From assembly GCA_951230915.1 (NCBI GenBank), contig OX579642.1, forward strand, positions 8,618,001 to 8,682,000: DNA of 64,000 nt. The letters are read 5' to 3'. The notes below the pieces were generated by a model. That model had not been told where the DNA came from and did not search any database. It saw only the letters and a list, made by a program, of their open reading frames with translations. Origin of the DNA: Antitrichia curtipendula (Eukaryota; Streptophyta; Bryopsida; Hypnales; Leucodontaceae). Numbering within the stretch: position 1 is the stretch's first letter; every line of letters starts with the position of its first letter. Below are positions 1-13,763 of this stretch, one piece after another. Both the position numbers and the translations under genes were made by a program.

Positions 1-1763
1 ATAGTTGAGTATGAGACGAGTTTTCCTGAAGATTCTCTGAAAATTCAACCCTTGGGGTTGGGATTGTCCTACAAGGATTGATTGTATTTGGTGACTTCCA
101 CCATTCTTTATATTCTAGCTTACTATTTTTTATTTATATTGTACTAGAATGGATCCTATTGCATTAAAAAATACTAAAAATGCTTCATTGAGTTGCAAGG
201 TTTCATTGAGAAGATGTTTGGATTTCATTGGAATTTAGGAAGAACAAATGAATGAAAATTTGTGGATGAAAATATGACGGATGCATGAACCTATGATACA
301 ATTTGCATTTAATATAAGAGGTTCTTTGCACATGATTCAACAAAATGCAATTTGCAATGTGATTGTTTTTATTTGAATGTAAATGTCTCTAGGGATTTTT
401 GAGATGTTAGAAATTCTTTAGTATTGGAGTTTTGGATCACGCCTTCTTTCTTGCTACAAATTTTTTTTTAACTCATTTATATTTACTCATCTAATTTAGA
501 ACATTTGTGTTTGAGTGACATTATTCATCAACTATAGAAGGGTCTCATTGATCTTGAAGAGAGTCCAAGTATCTTGGAAAGTATAATTTTCCTAATTATA
601 GGATATGTTTGATGTTTATAATCTCATGGATTCCAAAGAATTAAGGGTTGTCATTTTGATGTTGATGTCTAAAAGTTAATTTTAAGATCCTAAGAGCATT
701 TTCCTCAATTGACACATTTTGTTTGGAAGGAAGAAAATTCTTTGGACTTGTCAAAAATTGCATAATTATGTCAAAATAGCCAAGGGAGTTTTAAGGATCA
801 TTAGACATTATGGAGTTTTTGCACCCTACTACTTACCTTTATGGTTTTGCCCTATGGTTTCAGAATGATTCATTTGGAACATCATATTTTTATTTTTCTG
901 GGCATGAAGTATTGTAGCTAGGGAATGTTTTCTTCTTCTAATTATAACTATTGCCAATCTTAAACAAAACCACTAGGCTGATTGCTACATCTAATTGTAA
1001 CCCTTATTTGAAAACAACCCATATGAAACTTTTGCCAAAAATGTAAATGGCCAAAATAAGATAACTTAGATTTGATCTTGGATATGCCTTTTTAATTTCA
1101 TAATCTAATTGTTTACACTCTTACCTTTTTAACTTGATCACCTGATAGACCATCATAGTATAATCCAAGTAGTTTGAATGTGAGACAAGTATGCTCCAAA
1201 GCATGATAGTATGGTAAGTGTGCAAGATATTCCAAAATGGCTTTGTTAAGCAAGGATCAAATTTAAAAAAGTCCAAGTGTTGTATCCAAAAAATACATGC
1301 TAAGATGCATCAACAATACCAATAATCCCCAATGTCTTTGTTGTCTTTATTTCACTAGAAAATATTTGAAGGAATATTAATGTGTCTTGTGGGAAGCAAC
1401 ACATTCCTCACTACAAACCCCTATTTTGGCAATGTAGATTCTCTTTTCGTGTAGGAAGAGATGAATAGTCATTAATTATGGCAAAGTTCTTGGTGCTATT
1501 GTAGCACATTCTAATTGGCTACAAGATTCTCAATATTACAACCAATCTTTGGCGGATTGTGCAAACAACCCTTGGTTGGAAATAGGAAGGTCTTTATGAC
1601 TAGTATGGATTGAACATAATCTTCATCTAAAAGATTCATAGTAATTATGTTTTGAGAATAAAAATTTGAAAAATTATAGAAACCTTCGAAACTCTCTAGT
1701 TTTGCATAGAGAAAAAAATTTCCACTAAAGAAACCCGCCTTGCAGATATGTGTAACTGCTTAA
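1..1763. other. AT-rich intergenic DNA, no gene seen
   Basis: No reading frame with coding character was found on either strand. The sequence is AT-rich with short A and T runs. I see no clear terminal inverted repeat here. Confidence 0.6.
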
Positions 1764-2685
1764 CCTCTAAAGTCCCAAAGTCCCTGAAGATGACTCTTGG
1801 AATTTTGAGTAGGATTGTATTATTTGAATTTTTGACATTATTTTTTTAATTATTTTTTGAAGATAGTAAATCAGATTAGCTTTGGAAGAATATATGTTTT
1901 TTTCAATCGGTGCCCGGGAGCAAAAGTTATGCCATCCTAAGTCTAAAATCCAACTCAAGGGGCAACCCCCCAAAAATTACAATTTTTTTTAAAATTAATA
2001 ATAACAATAATAATAATATTTTTCTCAAAGGTTGTATTTTATTCATCTAAAGATTTAATTCATTATATTTGGACTTGCGATGAGAAGTTATGAACAATTT
2101 TGTTTTTTGAGCAATCTAAACATTTTCATGAAAAAATAATCTACCACATAGAATTCATTTTTTAATGCAATTTTTATAATTTAAAAAAAATGTTATATAT
2201 TGTTAAATTTTCTTGCTAGAACAATCTCACCATTGGAATTATTGTGTTTCAATTCTATCTTAGAGCTATTAATGGTTTAGTTTTTCTTTCAATCTTGAAC
2301 ATACTTCTATTTAATATTTATTTAATTAGTGATAATTAAGTTTTTGTTTTAAAAAAATAAAATAGATTTTCAAATTAATTCTTTGCGGAAAAAAATCAAA
2401 AAATCAAATTTAGTAGTGCAAAAATTTTAAGTTAAAAAGATTTAAAAGTCAAAGAATCTAATCAAGAGAGGTATAAAAAAGACTTATTTTCTTCACTCTT
2501 AATGCAAATATCTTGCAATCTACACAATCAAAGTTTATGAAATTTCTTCCACACGTTTCTTTACTAATCTAGTGAAAGATCCTATAGTTGGATATGCATA
2601 TAAAAAAATTAAATTTATTTTGCTCTTTGCAATAGAAATAACGGCTTTCAGTGTTTTTTGAAAAAAAGCCTTGGGATTGTAGGGA
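1764..2685. mobile_element. TTAA-flanked piggyBac-like MITE, old copy
   Basis: TTAA at 1760-1763 is followed by CCTCTAAAGTCCC, and the other end reads AGGGA followed by TTAA at 2686-2689. The length, 922 bp, equals that of the copy at 37,437-38,358. The interior shares phrases with other copies, including the 'gcccgggagcaaaagttat' stretch near 1912 that recurs near 28,916 and, reverse-complemented in context, near 21,340. There is no transposase frame, so it is non-autonomous. The ends have drifted, so this is an old copy. Confidence 0.55.
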
Positions 2686-5600
2686 TTAAGTGGTTAGAAA
2701 TGGGTTTCCTCCTTTAGAAAGTGTTTCAAATCTTTCAAAGTGATACAATATATTTCCACTACAAAAAACCTCGATGATATATATAAACGGTAGAACTACT
2801 CAATACCACCATCCACCCAATTTTACCACCTACTAGACCCTTCCATTTGTGTCAATGGCCCACCCATTACGTCAATCTTAGCATCCATTTATGATGATAG
2901 CAATGCACTTGGAGAGCACACACATCAACCCACACTTTAACAAAGGTTTGTCTATGCTTCAACAAGGGTCTATTCACACTTTAACATTTTAGCTTTACAA
3001 AAAATTCATTTCTTATTGGAACATCTTCATTCTTTTTGCAATTGACTTTTCTCAAACTTTTTTATCTCTAAAAAAATGGGAGTTGATAAATAGCTTCTCC
3101 AAAGTACCTCAATAACAAAGCTATGTGGTAATGGGCAATTCTACCTCATATAAAATCGTTCTCTTCATACTATTCAACATGTCATAACATTGTAAAAAGC
3201 CCCGAAGGGTTTCCCTACCTAGAAGGAAAAACTTTATAAAGATACCTTCTTGCTACGATTTTTGTTGAATTGTGAATTCAAGATTGGTTGAGGTTTCCCA
3301 TTTGACATTATTGTTAGGTAGACTTCCAATTGCAATGCTCAAATAATCTCTAGATTGGTGGGATCAAAAGGAGACCCTACAACATTACTTAATCCTTAAA
3401 CAACAAGACGGTCACCATAGAAATCATTTGTTTGGGTATTGTGTGAATGTTGGCTTAAAAAAATAAAAAAACACTCATTGGAAGACAAACTACTGTAGAT
3501 GATCTTTCCTTTTCATACAAAATTTGGAGGATGAACAGTTGCACTTTTGTCCTACATGGAAAGATTCTTTGTCATTCATTGGCCAAAAAACGTCCTTCGC
3601 ATCATTTATAGGTTAATAATGTTATGGTGTTTGCCAAATATTCAATTGAGGTTAGGGTAGAATTTCAGCAGGAAAAGGATGAGGATATCAATAGTGCTGC
3701 GTTTGGGTTGTGAATCTCGGCAACTTGGACTTCCGTCATGGAATTTGCATTGCTACCCCTGTACCATGTGGAAGCCAACAATTTTATGCCCCGCTTTGTA
3801 ACAACTTGGAGTACTGTACACAGACTTTCTACACCAACCTATATTTGATCACCTCTTTTTCAGTTTCCCAAGGAATCAACATCACTCAGTATGTCCTCGG
3901 TGTGTGAGCATTATTTTAAACAGGTGTGCCAACACTGAAATCAACAAAGTGTACCAAGCTTATGTATTAAGCTTACTTAGCAACAAAAATGTGATTGATC
4001 ATGTCTTCCTTTGACATAGTTAGAGACATGTTTTTCAAGAAAAAGAAACATTTTTGTAGTATTAGCAATTGAGAATCAAGTTTTTTCAACAATAAAATTA
4101 TTATTTATGGACAAGCTATGTAATAACTATGAATTTTCGAAGTGGAAGTCCCCCAGGCCACTCAAATTATCACATAGATTAGTCGTAAAATTGAAATTTA
4201 GAAAATCAGGAATCCACCAATTGCAATTAAGTATTGGAATGGCTTAAATTGCACTTTTGAGGATACTTTCAATACAAGTTTACTTGTCAAGAACACGGAC
4301 AGGTTTGGGAGGGTTTTCACCTTCATGGTTCCAAAAGAATTGCAAATGTACCAATTCCAATGATTTTTATTCAATTTCATTGTTGTTATTTGTACCTAAA
4401 ACACAATCTCAGACCATTTGCAACAAAACTTTTTAACAAATTTGCTATAAAAGCTGGTTAAACAATCTCAATGCCTTCCCGGAGATACCTCTTGGTTTTG
4501 GGTAGACCCAAAACTTTGTTGAATACTTTCTGACAACACTTTCGTAAATCAGAACCAGCAATGCATTTCAAAACGACGATGGATCCAAGATTGGTTAGAG
4601 ATTTTGGCTAATTTCCACACATGAATTTTATCAATGAAACCATTCTTCAGTTCTACTCCAGGCTATTCAATTCCTGTCTGTTCTTGTTATGACTAGAATG
4701 GTTAAAAGTGGACTTTAAAATACAAACTAAAGTTTCTGTTAAACATCTAATTGCCACCAACAAATGCTTTTGTATCGTAGAAATATGAAAAGAGAGAGAG
4801 ACAAGACAAAACAAAACAAAAAGAACTCTAGTCCTTTCCAAGGGTTGGTGCAACTCGAGAATCCATTATTCAAGAAGGCCACACCAAAACGCGAGCGCAC
4901 CGGCAACATCATCTTCCAGCGTTTTTTCATGTGTTTCGAGCCTCGAGCATGTGGGGGTAAGGAATCTGCTTTTCTCCCCACCACCACCACCACCCACTCA
5001 TGGCTGATATTTGATTGTGTGAAAGTAGACAACACACAGACGGTTTACAAAAAAAAAACAGGAATGAAACCGCTGACAACCATGAGTGAGACACACCATC
5101 AGCTTTTTTTTTTACGGACTCCTCAAAAAAGTTACGAAATAATTCCCCGTGATTTGGGGATCCCGGTGTGCTGTGATGACAGGTACGAGCTCAACTTGAA
5201 TCACACGAAGAGTATGGACGGCCGGACGGGCATCACAACCACCATCTTTGTGTGTGCATGCGTGTGAGCTTAGCTTCTAGCCGTTGAGTTTGTGTCGCCA
5301 TTTCCGTTGAAATCGACCACACAAGCCATTGAAATTGATGTGTCGAGTACTCCAAATATAAGGCAATCATATACCACATAAGTACAAACTCGTGTATGGT
5401 ATACATTTTTTTATTTTTTTATTTAAACAAATGGGCAGTTTCCATCGATAAGGGAAACGATACATCGAACCAAAAGACAACTTCCTCGGTGAATTTCCTT
5501 TTTTACGTTTCCAATGTGTGGCGTACAATTCAACACAAAAGACAAATTTATCGTACACGAGGAATGTTACCAAGCTATGGTTCGCATTTCGCTTCAGCTG

Positions 5601-6739
5601 GAAGGCACAAAAGCTGAGAATAATGGTGGCATGGGATTCTATGAAACTGTTCATCATTGAAGACTGAGTACGGGGGGCACTTGAATGTGTACCAAGACCG
5701 GTATGGAACTTGGTTGCTGGGGGGTATTATTTGTTCCGAGATGATTCGAAACGGAACTAAAAATCCGAGGCCATCCACCCACATGAAAATGCTGATGTGG
5801 ATGCCATGCAGTGGAAAGTTTCATCTAGAGCAATTTTGGGGTAGGGACACCCCAAATTGTCACTCTTAGCAAAATCATCACTTCTAATATCATAGTCATA
5901 GTCAATGGATACATATTGATTTTAGAGAATAAACATATTATTTGTAGAAATGAAGGTAGGAAATTAATTTTTGAATTTTATATTTTAGAAAAGATATTCA
6001 AAAGGGGTCATATGTTGAATTTGAGTTGGTGGTCAAAATTTTCCCAAGTAGATTCTATTTATGGAATCTCTCATATCTCTGATTATGATATATGAGTTTA
6101 TGGAATCTTCATTTTTATAAACAGTATGGGATTAAAAATCTACAGTCGTGTTTGTACTTGTGTACCTCTTCTTTTGAAGTGTGACTTTTGTTTTTTTAGC
6201 AAGGCTGTGTTGTGTTTTTATTAAGCAAGGTTGGATGGTGTTTTTGAGTGGATAGTGAGGGTATAGTTTTAGAGAATCATACATAATACCAAGCTTGTGT
6301 ATATATATTATATAGGCCTTTATACCCATGCCCTTGCATGGTAGCATAGTACTCCAAGGCCTCCTTTTTATATATTGTATATTCAAGTGTTAGTTTTAGG
6401 TTTTCTATAGCAATAAAACTTTGAACTTTCCTAGCTTTCACATTCCATATTTAAATAATCTCATTTTACCATTTTTCCTAAATCATATTTCATGCATATA
6501 TACAACGTATCTTACAATTAGCAAAGAATACTCAATATGAAAACGAGACTTATTCAAGGCTCGTTGGCTCTATCCTCTAGACAAAGAGAATGATATGGAT
6601 TCTCATATTCAGAATCGGAGTTTCCTTATCATGTCAACAACTGCATTTACACTTCTCAACACAATTAGGGTTTGTTTGGAATGGACATAGCTTTCCAGTC
6701 ACACCGTTCTTGTTAACTGGAAGTTATGCTTGTACACAT
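2686..6739. other. Intergenic DNA, only doubtful ORFs
   Basis: The longest frame is 4,764-5,267 on the plus strand (167 codons). It runs through a run of ACC triplets near 4,980 and A-rich tracts, has no recognisable domain and no supporting splice context, and I take it as chance. The stretch 4,870-5,300 is somewhat richer in G and C than its surroundings. No gene is called. Confidence 0.5.
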
Positions 6740-6882
6740 TAAGGTGAAGACACCCTAAACCGTCCATGTACCCAATTCCGTCATAATGTACCAAAGGTGC
6801 ACATTTTCGTAGTAAGAATGTACTTTGTTGGTACATGGTGACGGAATTGGGTACAGGGGCGGTTTAAGGTGTTTCCACCTTA
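6740..6882. mobile_element. 143-bp hairpin MITE
   Basis: The element starts TAAGGTGAAGACACC and ends GGTGTTTCCACCTTA. Its arms pair over most of their length, for example GTACCCAATTCCGTCA on the left against TGACGGAATTGGGTAC on the right. It belongs to the TA-flanked AGGT-ended group seen elsewhere in the window. It has no coding capacity. Confidence 0.75.
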
Positions 6883-6991
6883 GGAGTGATATTAGCGGAG
6901 CAAATTCAATCAAAAAATGTACCTAACTTAAATTTGTTCCTGAAAAATCCACACAAAGTGCAAATGAATGCATCGCAAGTTGCAATACCTT

Positions 6992-7577
6992 TAAGGTAGG
7001 TGGCCTGAAATACGACCCTCTTCTTCAGATCATCCTGTAGGGAGCTTTGAAATGGAAACCAAATGGTTCTGAAATGGACAGCCAACCTCTCTTAGTGCAT
7101 AGTGTTGCATATGGATTGGGTTAAATGGATGGAATAAGAGCCAAGGAGGGTCCGCTTCAAAGTTAGAGTATGTCCATTTAATTTTTTGAAATGGGAATTG
7201 ATTGCCCAATTGCCTTCTTACAAATGTTAAAAGAATGTAGATTCATTTAAGTTTAGTGAGGGTTGCATTTAGGAACATTGTGTATTACTTTTTGAATGTT
7301 GTAGTGTTTGTTTTTGGTCAAGTCATATCTTTTTTCAGACTGTGCATGAGTGAGTTTTGCAAAGACCTAGGATCACAAATAGGTGCCTATGACAAAATTC
7401 TTTGAAAATTCATAAGTAATTCATAAATGCCTCGAAAAATATGAAACCACTTGTGTTAGACTCCGCATCAATTTTTCTTCAAGTGAAAAAAATAAGGAGA
7501 AATATTTTTAGACATCTGAAAACAATCAAAAAGGTCCAAGAGCCCATAAAGTGTCGTTTTTTGAGCCACCTACCTTA
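6992..7577. mobile_element. TA-flanked AGGTAG-family MITE
   Basis: Perfect 13-bp ends TAAGGTAGGTGGC and GCCACCTACCTTA enclose 586 bp. The outermost TA at each end could be a target duplication of the Tc1/mariner type. The interior includes a phrase about an 'aaaatatgaaaccactt' stretch (near 7,436-7,452) that recurs inside the elements at 9,276, 23,335 and near 34,960. There is no transposase. Confidence 0.7.
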
Positions 7578-9275
7578 CTCCAAGTTCGGACGACTGGAAG
7601 GAAGAATGGAAGAAGAAGAAATTGTCAGGTCAGTGTTAACTTATTAGCATTTCATTCCCTCCTTTGCAGTACAAATTTGTTTTTTGTTTTTTTAAAAACA
7701 TCTTTTGCCTGACAATACAAATACTTTTTTTTCCCTCTCTTTCGACAATGATATCTGCTGTTAAAAACTTCTGTCTCATACCCCAAACTTGCAACACTTG
7801 CTCATCATGATCAGGCCTCAGACTGTCCAGGTGGTGTTCGCCTTTTGGAACGAGGGTGGATAAAAGAGTGGCCAACCACCAACTCCAACTGACGGACATG
7901 TCTTCTTAACTTATTTTCAAAATGTTCTGCAAAAAATCTGCAGCAAGAAGCGGAAAAAAAATGAGATGGACCAAAAAACAAACCCAGTGACGACGGATTG
8001 TGGAAGGTATTGAACAGTGAATTCGGAAGCATGAAATTCGGAAGCATGAAATTCGATGTCCTGCGTCCTTGCTGACTGACAATGCTATCCTAACAGTTGC
8101 CCCTCAGTCATGCCAGAGGCTTGGTTGGAGTCCATGTAGGTTATACACCGGTATTTGTTGTCATGCTCCCCTCAAGAAAGAAAAAAGAAAAAAAAGAAGA
8201 AGATTGGTTGTGGGTCTTTTTGTGGTCATTTTTTTCTAGACTTTGTAGAGTGTGTTTTCTAGAGTTGCAAACTTGATGGAAATGACTTGTTTGTTGTGGC
8301 AGAAGCACAATCTAACTATTGATTGTGGAATTTTCATCCCAAATTTGTCGATGTGTGGAGGCACCTATGATTTTTGACTTAGTGGCTTTGGTCTTGGCAT
8401 ACTGTTGAGGTAGTTATGAGTTCAAATTCAAGTTTGGGCGGCGGGGGGGGGGGGGGGGGAGAGAAGGGTACTTACCACCATAGTCCACCCAACTATGATG
8501 TGGTATCAAATGACTTTGTTGACATATTGGAATTTGAGAATTTTCAGGGAAAATAAACCTTTTTTTTTATATAGACATGGAAGCATCCCAAGATGAAATT
8601 TGTCTATCTATGTCTATGAGGCTTAAAGGAACATTTTTGAGCCCCATTCCTTTTAAAGTAAATGATCTATTTCCAACAATGTTAAGCACTTTAGCATATG
8701 TTTGATTGAACGATGGAAAGGGAGATAATTTTCTCCGGTCAAGGAATGTAAATAATGAAGATTACACTATTTTTGTTTAACTTTTCATCAAGTTTAGAAT
8801 AAGTAGAAATTAAAGAAGTGTAGATTACTATCCAACCTATTCTCAAAGTATAGACAAACCTATTTCCCAGAAGCGCAAAACTAAAAATTAATCTAAATAA
8901 CCTTTCTTAGGTGTCAATTATTATTTGTCACACATACTCTAAGTGGCTATAACCAAATCAGATTCTCCTCATTGAAAATAGGTCACCCTATCTTGCACAA
9001 ATGGGCCCAAGTTAGAAATAAATTGTATACCTTGGGACCTCCTACCTAGAAGAGCCGGAGGCTTGACTTAGTTGGCACTACCATTGATGTGGCTTGGAAT
9101 TTTTTGCTACCAGTATTGACCCCATGTTACCCTCAATTCCCAGCTCACTATTATTGAGTGAATGCCCCCCCCCCCCCCACTTGCATTCTTCTATAAAATC
9201 CACACATTTGACTGTTTATTGTTGACTGTTGCCAGCTGGGAATTCGTCTTAAACAAGTTGCAAAATAATCTACAG
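7578..9275. other. Intergenic DNA with homopolymer runs
   Basis: No gene is supported. It contains a 17-G run at 8,443-8,459 and a 14-C run at 9,165-9,178, both likely unstable in length. Confidence 0.5.
8443..8459. repeat. G17 homopolymer
   Basis: Seventeen consecutive G residues. Its length in the assembly may be unreliable. Confidence 0.9.
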
Positions 9276-9592
9276 TAAGGTAGGGGGTCCTAAAATGGAG
9301 CAGGTTCTAAAACCAATCAAGCTCTAGAGGTACATTTTGTACTTTTCAATGTACAAGTGGTGTGCATTTGAGGAGGTGGTTGGTTTTAGAGCCCACAAAA
9401 ATGCACTTTTCTGCAACTTCAGAAATTCATAACTAATTTCACAAAGCTTCAAAAAATATGAAACAACTTGGGTTGGATGCCAATTTCTCTTGCCTTTAAA
9501 GGAAAATTTACTGGAAAATATTTTAAGAAGTTCTACCTTCCCCAAAGTCAGCTTCAGCTCTTAGATCAGCGGTTTATGGACCTCCTACCTTA
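9276..9592. mobile_element. TA-flanked AGGTAG-family MITE
   Basis: The 317-bp element has ends TAAGGTAGGGGGTCC and GGACCTCCTACCTTA, 14 of 15 complementary. The interior shares the 'aaaaaatatgaaacaactt' phrase (near 9,452) with sibling copies. The short reverse ORF inside it is a by-product. Confidence 0.7.
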
Positions 9593-10143
9593 ACTTACCC
9601 TCGATGTCTTTCTTTTCTTCTTTTTTTTGAACAAGTGGGAGACCCACTGCATTAAAAAACCAAGTACAAATAAAAAAAACCAAGTACAAAGAACAGCCAA
9701 GCCCAAAGGCTGGTCAAATGAAGAGAAAATGAGAAAAGAGGAAACTTACCCTCGATGTCTTTGAAGTTTGAACATTTGAACAAACCATTTCACATTCCCA
9801 TTTCTCATTTCCACATGGAAGTCTATTAGGCCGTCGTACGAGACCAACTGACCAAGTTCTTGACGGTTATCTGTCCAATGATGTTTCCACATTGATCATT
9901 AGCAGGTACTGTACCCACATATAGTGGAGCCACTCATAACCGATCAATCAAATAACTCCAGTTTCAAAAATAAATAAAAACAACCAATTAAATAAGCAAT
10001 TGAGGACATGATCTGGAGTAACTGAGTAAGGTAGTTTGCTCTTAAAGCGACCATTGAAGAGCTGATTGCCTTTTCTGGAGAAGCTAAAGTCCTTGAAAAA
10101 AATTGAAGTAAATTTTCGTAGGAAGAATGGTGGAATTGGCATC

Positions 10144-10559
10144 TAAGGTAGAACTACCCATTACCACCCTCATTCGCAATCTAACTATATTGGGGCCAAC
10201 TCTAGGAAAGACACGTATTTTTCAGAGGTGTGCTTTTTGTTTCAGGAGTCAAACCCAAGTGGAATTATAATTTTTTGATAAAAATTGTAATTTCTGTGAA
10301 TTTCTGAAGTGAAATTGCACAACCGCTACTAGACTGGATTCATAAACATCCTCTTACAACTCAATACCGCTTTCCAATGTTAGTATCTAATAGCACTTGA
10401 AGATCCACCAATCATTAATTGACACGTTATCTTTTAATAGCATTAATAAACTATTGTTGTCAGAATCTGAAGCGGATTTGCATGTTTTTCTGACGGAATT
10501 GGGACAAAGTTGTAGACCACGGATTTGAATCACTAACGGAATTAGGTAGTTCTACCTTA
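10144..10559. mobile_element. TA-flanked AGGTAG-family MITE
   Basis: Perfect 15-bp ends TAAGGTAGAACTACC and GGTAGTTCTACCTTA enclose 416 bp without coding capacity. Confidence 0.75.
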
Positions 10560-10931
10560 ACCCAAGTCGTTTCATATTTTTGGGACCTTCTTGGAATTAG
10601 TTATGAATTTTCAAAGATTTATGTCCTAGGCACCTATTTGTGACTATAGGTCGTCCAAAACCTGTCCACTTCCAACTTGTAAAGAGATGTGAAGAAATCA
10701 AGGAGAATGATTGGCTCTCGCAATAAATAATACTTTTTTCTCGATGCACTCAATGGCTAAAGTGGTCGATTCAAGGACCACCTCAAAATCCATTCCAGAG
10801 CTAATTATAGGAGTGGTTTGAAGAAGATGGGCGCATTTAGAGTAGACTACCTTAGTGCAAGGCAAAGCAAATATTTCCGGAGGTGCAGAGATAGAAATGA
10901 TGGGAATTGCCAAAAAAATTGGTAATTTTAT

Positions 10932-11235
10932 TGCTTGTACTAAAATTATCATGAATTTTAGAAGCCAAAAGTTGGTCTAGATCCATATCCAATGTGTAGA
11001 GTCTTCCAATTTCAATCATTGAAGAACTATTTTTCCACTCGCTACTTCCTACTTTCTTGCTCACTACTTTGGAACATGTGTCATGACCTTACTAGTTCCA
11101 ACCTTAAAAAGGAGAAGAAAAAAAAAATTCGAAGCTTTGGTTGGAAATTTGTTCCAGCCTTGGTTAGAAATAACTACACCCTACAATTGGATATGGGACT
11201 TTGGTTGGGAATGGGTGGTCCTACCTTAGGAGGTT
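10932..11235. repeat. Dispersed repeat containing the 'catgtgtcatgacctta' phrase
   Basis: This stretch recurs with clear similarity at about 30,880-31,160, 31,620-31,900 and 39,600-39,950, and on the opposite strand at about 34,400-34,800. Shared phrases are 'attcaagaactactttc', 'ttcctactttcttgctcact' and the one named in the call. Several copies end near a CTACCTTA or CCACCTTA, so they probably belong to the AGGTAG-ended group. Precise ends were not fixed. Confidence 0.6.
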
Positions 11236-13763
11236 CTTACATTTGCAAGCAAAATGATTTTTGGGGGGTGGGTTCACATCACTAACGGGGATTTCAAACA
11301 ATCAAAAATTGACAAGTGTCATTTTTAATTACAAAAAATGGAAATGTTCTTCTACACTTCCAAAAATCACCAAAATTTGTGGTACAAGTAGTGCACTACA
11401 TTTCCAAAGTTTTTTGAAAAATTATATTCCCCAATTATTTATGGCAATTATTGATGTATCCAGTTCTAAGCTTTTGAAGCTCACAATGTATTAATGTAAC
11501 AACAATGTAAGGGAAAGATGCGTGCAACATTGCGCTTGACCCCTGCTCATCAAAAATCCACCACCATTGATTTGAAGGCAAAAATTTGAACCCCCTCCCC
11601 TGCCATCAATTTTCAAAAACAAAAAAATGTTGATACAGATACCGATAAGATTACCTAATATTGATATGGAATACTATGTATGGATATTGTATATTAACTA
11701 ATTAATATGATATGATGTATGGATGCAAGTATAGTTATAGGATATGGAATATTAAAACTAATGACATACAGATATGTGTACTATGTTGATATCTAATATC
11801 TATTCAGGTCATAATAATTTCTCAAAAAACATAGATATGTGGAAGGGGTGAGTTAATAATTATTTCACAACTTACTTCATTTTTTGATTGAGTTTGTCAA
11901 TGTACTCAAAAAATACTATGTATGTCTGCAATATATGAAAGACAACATCAAAACATTATAAAACAGTAATGATATGGCTTAAGAATAAAAATTGAAATGA
12001 TTCTTTATTTTTGCCTTGAAATTATTAGGACAAGAAGTAAATTAATTTCTACAATTCTTGTTTAATATCTCTAAAATTACTTCTTACATTGTTCCAATAT
12101 TTTTGTGTGCAAGTGGTCTTCCCAGCAATGATATTATAATAGTGGCTATATAAAGTAAGCCTTTCAAAGGCCTTCATTGTCTATGAGATTGGTTTTATTT
12201 CACTTTTATTTTGTAGAATAATATAGTTATATCAAATTTTGCAAATTTAAAAGGAGCCTCGTGATTTGACCATTTAGCAACTTAGGGATTTAGTCATATA
12301 AAAGACAAACATTAGTCTACAAACAAAAACTTGTTCTTTATTTTACAACTATTTTACGTACAATTAAATCAATCTTTTAACTTTTAGAGCCTAAAAGCAT
12401 GCCCAATACTTTGTTTTCATTAAATAAATGAAACAAATTAAAATTAAAATTAAGAAAATTATATCTCGTGTTCCGAAAAAATAAGGATTAGGTTCTGAAA
12501 TTTTAATTTAATTTGGTTTGCCCTAACAAAAGACCTTATCTTTTGATCCAAGTCTTTTTTTTTCCTCTAAAAACAAATGGATTTCTGTTGCAAAACAACA
12601 AGAAAAAAGACAGCTAAGCCCACATGCTAGACAAAAGAAGAAAAGAAAAAGGCAAATTAGTAAAACAAACAAATTGCCGGTCTATACCTGTTCCAGATAA
12701 TCGAGTCACCTATACTACATGCCAAATCTACATTGAATAAGTGTTTTTAAGGGGATCCATACTAAATAATTGACATTACACACTATATAAATATCTACAT
12801 GTGTTGTACATCAATAGTTATTGAAGTATCCCGGGTTGTACATCATGTTTCAAACATCTATAATTTTCTATAATAAGTCCCTTTAATTTTTTGGTCCCCT
12901 TCATATCCCTATTCAGTGTAGATATTGCAGCCAGACTTTATCAAATTTGGAGCAAGTCTTATGCACCATTTGAGGTCAATAACAAGCTTCTTAGAGGCAC
13001 TTCACACTATGGCCAAAGGTCGAGAGGCCGTGGGTTTCTACCAATCAAATTTCAAGAAATCAAAAGTGTGGCCTCTTGATCCTTCACACTAGAAGGCACA
13101 AGTCCAAAGTCCATCACCCTCCAACTACCTACGTGGCAATAAATTGCCTACATGGCGACAAACTCTCTAAGGAAGTTTGGGTCGACTAAAAATGGAGACC
13201 CAAACTATGGCCAAGAGGCCGTCAACTTATGACAAGATCTCAACCATTAGATTGGGAGTTGGGAGTTCATTGCTAAAAGTTTGTACTTTGGGCTTGACCT
13301 TTGGAGGCTTCACACTATGGCCGGCCGAAGGCTCCAATTCCTATATTTTATTGCCTATTTATTGTTCATTTCTATGGACTCTCAACAAAGTTTGGCCACT
13401 CAATCCCACGGCCTCACGACTTGGTCAGCCGTAGTGTGAAGTGGCCCTTATTAGGCTTCAAGCATAGCCACACACGTAAAGTCAAGGAAAGCTTCCCAAA
13501 TCATCACCTGGAGTTTGTGAGACGGACATTGTTTGTGAGCAAAAACTTCATTAGTCCTAGATCAAATTTTTGATTTACAAAAATTGATTACATTTGCTAA
13601 AAAGATTATAATGGTCAAAACTTCATTTTTTGATGTCAAAGTTTGAATTTTCATTTTTCTATTAAGTTTTTGTTAGATTTAAATGCATTTACATAACTTT
13701 TCTACTTCTTTGTATTAGCCCTTGCATAATCCAAAGGCAAAACAAGATTTATGTGAGCTTTAA
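11236..13763. other. AT-rich intergenic DNA
   Basis: No gene is supported. At 12,990-13,430 the words 'cactatggcc' and 'gaggccg' recur at short spacing in both orientations, suggesting the remains of an inverted-repeat element. The overlapping ORFs there have no recognisable product. Confidence 0.45.

Noticed and set aside
4764..5267. 167-codon plus-strand ORF
   Set aside because: It crosses A-rich and ACC-repeat tracts, shows no domain and has no splice or neighbour support; chance is the simpler reading.
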